The position numbers and the translations under genes are program-made. A stretch of 7,968 bases of DNA from DATJBC01 sp035515515. Its GTDB lineage: Bacteria > Actinomycetota > Acidimicrobiia > Acidimicrobiales > UBA8190. The notes beneath the pieces were generated by a model. It had not been told where the DNA came from and searched no databases. It was given only the letters and a program-made list of their open reading frames with translations. The DNA lies in NCBI GenBank assembly GCA_035515515.1, contig DATJBC010000187.1, positions 1 through 7,968 of the forward strand. Reading direction: 5' to 3'. Positions 5,828 through 7,968 of the stretch are shown here, piece after piece (the stretch's first letter is position 1; each line of letters opens with the position of its first letter).

Positions 5828-6567
5828 AGGGGGTCATCCTGGCGGGGGGCAGCGGCACGCGGCTGCACCCGCTGACGCGCATCACCAACAAGCACCTCCT
5901 GCCGATCTACGACCGCCCGATGATCAGCTACGCCATCGAGGCGCTGGTGCTGGCGGGCATCAACGAGATGATGCTCGTCACGGGGGGCACCCACGCCGGT
6001 GAGTTCCTGCGGCTCCTCGGCAACGGCCACGAGCACGGCATCGACCGCCTCTCCTACGCCTACCAGGACCGCCCGGGTGGGATCGCCGAGGCCCTGGGGC
6101 TGGCCGAGCGCTTCGCGGCGGGCGATTCGGTGCTTGTGATGCTGGGGGACAACATCGTTGAGCGGACCTTCCGCTCCACGGTGGAGAACTTCTCGGCCCA
6201 GGGGGCGGGGGCGCGCATCCTGCTCACCGAGGAGCGCGACCCCGTGCACCTGCGGCACCTCGGCGTGCCCGAGATGGACGCCGAGGGCCGCATCACGCGC
6301 ATCGTCGAGAAGCCCGAGGACCCGCCCAGCACCTACGCCGTGACCGGCATCTACTGCTACGACGCCTCCGTCTTCGACGTGATCGGCACCCTGGAGCCCT
6401 CCGGCCGGGGCGAGCTCGAGATCACCGACGTGAACAACTACTACGTGCGGCAGCGCACCATGGCCTACGACGTGCTCGAGGGCTTCTGGGGCGACGCCGG
6501 CGAGTCGATCGACGCCTACTACGCCGTCAACGACTTCGTGCGAGCCAACGGGGCCAACAAGGGCTGA
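5824..6567 (+). CDS. rfbA: Sugar-1-phosphate nucleotidyltransferase, short RmlA/RfbA-like (probable glucose-1-phosphate thymidylyltransferase)
   Basis: A 247-residue nucleotidyltransferase that joins a nucleoside triphosphate to a sugar-1-phosphate, most likely dTTP and glucose-1-phosphate to give dTDP-glucose for cell-envelope glycans. Motifs are the N-terminal nucleotide loop GGSGTRLHPLT (8-18), Lys23 and LLPIYDRPMI, GDN at 108-110 (Asp109, metal), EKP (Glu162-Lys163), VTGIYCYD (173-180), and RGELEITDVNNYY, typical of RmlA. GFWGDAGES, with Asp224, stands where RmlA has WLDTGT. The protein stops about 40 residues short of the usual 290 or so, lacking the C-terminal helices linked to the allosteric site of RmlA. 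The GTG start overlaps the stop of the serine hydrolase (GTGA), and a TACACT box lies eight bases upstream. No rmlB, rmlC or rmlD is in the window. Nucleotide and sugar specificity are inferred from resemblance; UTP or another hexose is possible. Confidence 0.88.
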   Translation: MKGVILAGGSGTRLHPLTRITNKHLLPIYDRPMISYAIEALVLAGINEMMLVTGGTHAGEFLRLLGNGHEHGIDRLSYAYQDRPGGIAEALGLAERFAAGDSVLVMLGDNIVERTFRSTVENFSAQGAGARILLTEERDPVHLRHLGVPEMDAEGRITRIVEKPEDPPSTYAVTGIYCYDASVFDVIGTLEPSGRGELEITDVNNYYVRQRTMAYDVLEGFWGDAGESIDAYYAVNDFVRANGANKG

Positions 6568-6574
6568 GCAGCCC
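6561..6574. terminator. Inverted repeat at the rfbA / ftsX convergent junction
   Basis: GGGCTGAGCAGCCC has GGGCTG paired with CAGCCC around two bases (or a five-pair stem with a four-base loop). It spans the nucleotidyltransferase TGA and sits ten bases before the end of the convergent ftsX. With no T-run it is a weak candidate for a two-way transcription end. Confidence 0.35.
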
Positions 6575-6583
6575 AGCGGCCGG

Positions 6584-7465
6584 TCAGGCGTCGAGGAAGC
6601 GGCGGATCCCGAGGATCGAGCCGAGGGACCCGATCACCACCCCCACGATCACCACCACCAGGCTGGTGAGCACCACCTCGCCCACCGGCATCTGCATCTG
6701 GTACCAGATGTTGCCGGTCTTGGTGTTGGAGAAGCTGTCGAGCACGAAGTGCAGGACGAACACCGCCCCCGAGGCGAACACCGCCCCGAGCACGCCCTGG
6801 ATCACCCCCTCGCACATGAACGGGATGCGGATGAACCAGTTGGTGGCGCCGACCAGCTTCATGACCGACACCTCGCGCCGGCGGGCGAAGATGGCCAGGC
6901 GGATGGTGTTGAGGATGAGGACCGAGGCCGACAACAGGAGGATGAGCGCCAGGATGAAGAAGACCACCTGCAGGATCCGGCTCACCTCCTGGATGTTGTG
7001 GATGACCTTGGTGGGGGCGGCCACGCTCTTCACCCCCGGATAGCCGTTGAACTGGTGCATGATGCCCACGGCCTCGCTCGGGTTGTCGAGGGCGCAGCGC
7101 AGCGAGGCCGGCGTGGTGGCCACCGTCAGGACCTGGGAGACGTCGGGCGGGAGCAGGTGGCGGGCCTCGTTCCAGTCGTAGGTCTGGGACCGGTACTGGC
7201 AGGTGCGCACGTAGGGGAGCTGGTGCAGCTGCTGCTCCATGGAGCGCACCTGCGAGCTCGAGGCGTCGGGCTTGACCCACACCAGGACGTCGACGCCGTG
7301 CGCCCACTGGGTGGTGGCGTGTGCCACCCCCTGGCGCAGCAGGAGCGAGGCGCCCACCAGGGACAGCGACACGCCCACGGTGAGCACGGCCGCCACGGTC
7401 ATGAGGCGGTTGCGCCACAGGTTGGCCGCCGTCTCGCGCGCCACGTAGTCCACCGACAACGCCAT
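6584..7465 (-). CDS. ftsX: Cell division protein FtsX (ABC-transporter-like permease)
   Basis: A 293-residue membrane protein, the partner of the ATPase FtsE. The complex does not mainly transport a solute; it passes the ATPase state to cell-wall hydrolases during division. The layout is typical: a cytoplasmic N-terminus with ETAANLWRNRLMT (11-23), first membrane helix about 21-43, a large outer domain about 44-163, then helices about 164-189, 221-241 and 263-285. The cytoplasmic stretch RRREVSVMKLVGATNWFIR (195-213) is the FtsX/MacB signature and contacts FtsE. The outer domain holds VDVLVWVKPDAS, YDWNEARHL and PASLRC. It carries two cysteines (89 and 124) that could form a disulfide. The ATG is nine bases after a G-run and two bases after the stop of a 17-codon ORF that links it to ftsE. 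It is convergent with rfbA, 16 bases away. Confidence 0.95.
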   Translation of the reverse strand: MALSVDYVARETAANLWRNRLMTVAAVLTVGVSLSLVGASLLLRQGVAHATTQWAHGVDVLVWVKPDASSSQVRSMEQQLHQLPYVRTCQYRSQTYDWNEARHLLPPDVSQVLTVATTPASLRCALDNPSEAVGIMHQFNGYPGVKSVAAPTKVIHNIQEVSRILQVVFFILALILLLSASVLILNTIRLAIFARRREVSVMKLVGATNWFIRIPFMCEGVIQGVLGAVFASGAVFVLHFVLDSFSNTKTGNIWYQMQMPVGEVVLTSLVVVIVGVVIGSLGSILGIRRFLDA

Positions 7466-7466
7466 C

Positions 7467-7520
7467 TCAGCTCGTCCCCCCGTCGGGCCGCGCCGTGGCG
7501 GGCGCCACCGCGTGCCTCAT
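7467..7520 (-). CDS. Putative 17-residue ORF bridging ftsE and ftsX
   Basis: An open frame reading MRHAVAPATARPDGGTS, then TGA. Its ATG overlaps the ftsE stop as ATGA (7520-7517), and its TGA is followed after one base by the ftsX ATG (TGAGATG). It therefore fills the ftsE-ftsX gap exactly and could carry ribosomes from one gene to the next, keeping the two subunits in balance. The peptide is low in complexity and resembles no family I know. Chance is possible because stop codons are scarce in this DNA; only conservation across related genomes would settle it. Confidence 0.35.
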   Translation of the reverse strand: MRHAVAPATARPDGGTS

Positions 7521-7968
7521 GTCCCGTAGCCGTAGACGCCGCGCGCCTGGTCGCGCACGAGGGTCCCGTGGTCGAGCTCGATGACCCGGCGGCGCATCTG
7601 GTCGACCATGGAGGCGTCGTGGGTGGCGATCACGACGGTCGTGCCCGTGCGGTTGATGCGGTCCAGCAGGCGCATGATGCCCTGGCTGGTGGCCGGGTCG
7701 AGGTTGCCCGTGGGCTCGTCGGCAAGGAGCACGAGCGGCCGGTTCACAAAGGCGCGCGCCACCGCCACGCGTTGCTGCTCCCCACCCGACAGCTCGCCCG
7801 GGAGGCGGTCGCGCTTCTTGGAGAGGCCGACGAGGTCGAGCACCTGAGACACCTGGGTGCGAATGACATGGCGTGGCCGTCCGATCACCTCGAGGACGAA
7901 CGCCACGTTCTCGGCAACGGTCTTGTTCGGGAGCAGCCGGAAGTCCTGGAAGACGCAGCCGAGGTTGC
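7517..7968 (-). CDS. ftsE: Cell division ATP-binding protein FtsE, C-terminal part
   Basis: ABC-type ATPase that drives FtsX at the division site. The 149 codons in the window cover the last two-thirds of a family usually near 229 residues; the Walker A loop and N-terminus lie past the right edge. Seen in order are the Q-loop region VFQDFRLLPNKTVAENVAF, the ABC signature LSGGEQQRVAVARAF, Walker B with D-loop LLADEPTGNLDP, and the switch histidine in VVIATHD. The QDFRLLPNKTV stretch is characteristic of FtsE rather than of other MacB-like ATPases, and the adjacent ftsX confirms it. The end is slightly extended (RDQARGVYGYGT). The stop overlaps the ATG of the 17-codon ORF that leads to ftsX, so the genes form one operon. 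The promoter is outside the window. Confidence 0.95.
   Translation of the reverse strand, partial: NLGCVFQDFRLLPNKTVAENVAFVLEVIGRPRHVIRTQVSQVLDLVGLSKKRDRLPGELSGGEQQRVAVARAFVNRPLVLLADEPTGNLDPATSQGIMRLLDRINRTGTTVVIATHDASMVDQMRRRVIELDHGTLVRDQARGVYGYGT

Overview
The window is high-GC DNA (about 70% GC or more by eye) with dense gene packing and mostly GTG starts. It reads as a chromosomal segment of a high-GC Actinomycetota, possibly of the class Acidimicrobiia. The support is an actinobacterial-type multifunctional 2-oxoglutarate dehydrogenase (Kgd/OdhA), a FadD19-like acyl-CoA synthetase beside an acyl-CoA dehydrogenase, an ftsE-ftsX pair, and several apparently leaderless starts preceded by TANNNT -10 boxes. 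The lineage is an inference; there is no rRNA or other marker in the window.

Layout. (1) 1-1150, minus: N-terminal third of kgd, running off the left edge. (2) 1151-1262: divergent promoter gap, with a -10 box for kgd and a second -10 box for a 17-codon upstream ORF (1213-1266) whose stop overlaps the start of an alpha/beta hydrolase (1263-2039, plus). (3) 2053-3282, minus: acyl-CoA dehydrogenase, convergent with the hydrolase. (4) 3283-3306: a 24-base gap holding two -10 boxes in opposite directions that share one TA step, one for the dehydrogenase and one for the acyl-CoA synthetase (3307-4923, plus). (5) 4973-5827, plus: serine beta-lactamase-like hydrolase, overlapping by GTGA a short-form sugar-1-phosphate nucleotidyltransferase (5824-6567, plus). 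(6) 6584-7465, minus: ftsX; then a 17-codon ORF (7467-7520) joining ftsX to the 3' part of ftsE (7517-7968, running off the right edge).

How the genes work together. Kgd supplies the 2-oxoglutarate to succinyl-CoA step of central carbon metabolism. The divergent acyl-CoA synthetase and dehydrogenase would activate a carboxylic acid to its CoA thioester and introduce the first double bond, and the resemblance to FadD19 hints at branched or sterol side-chain-like acids. The nucleotidyltransferase makes an activated sugar, probably dTDP-glucose, for envelope glycans. FtsE-FtsX is the ABC-type complex that controls cell-wall hydrolysis at division.

I found no mobile element, CRISPR array, phage gene, RNA gene or recognisable defence system. 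The gene content is ordinary. The unusual signals are in the start regions: recurrent leaderless promoters, an overlapping bidirectional promoter, and two 17-codon ORFs placed exactly where they could couple translation.
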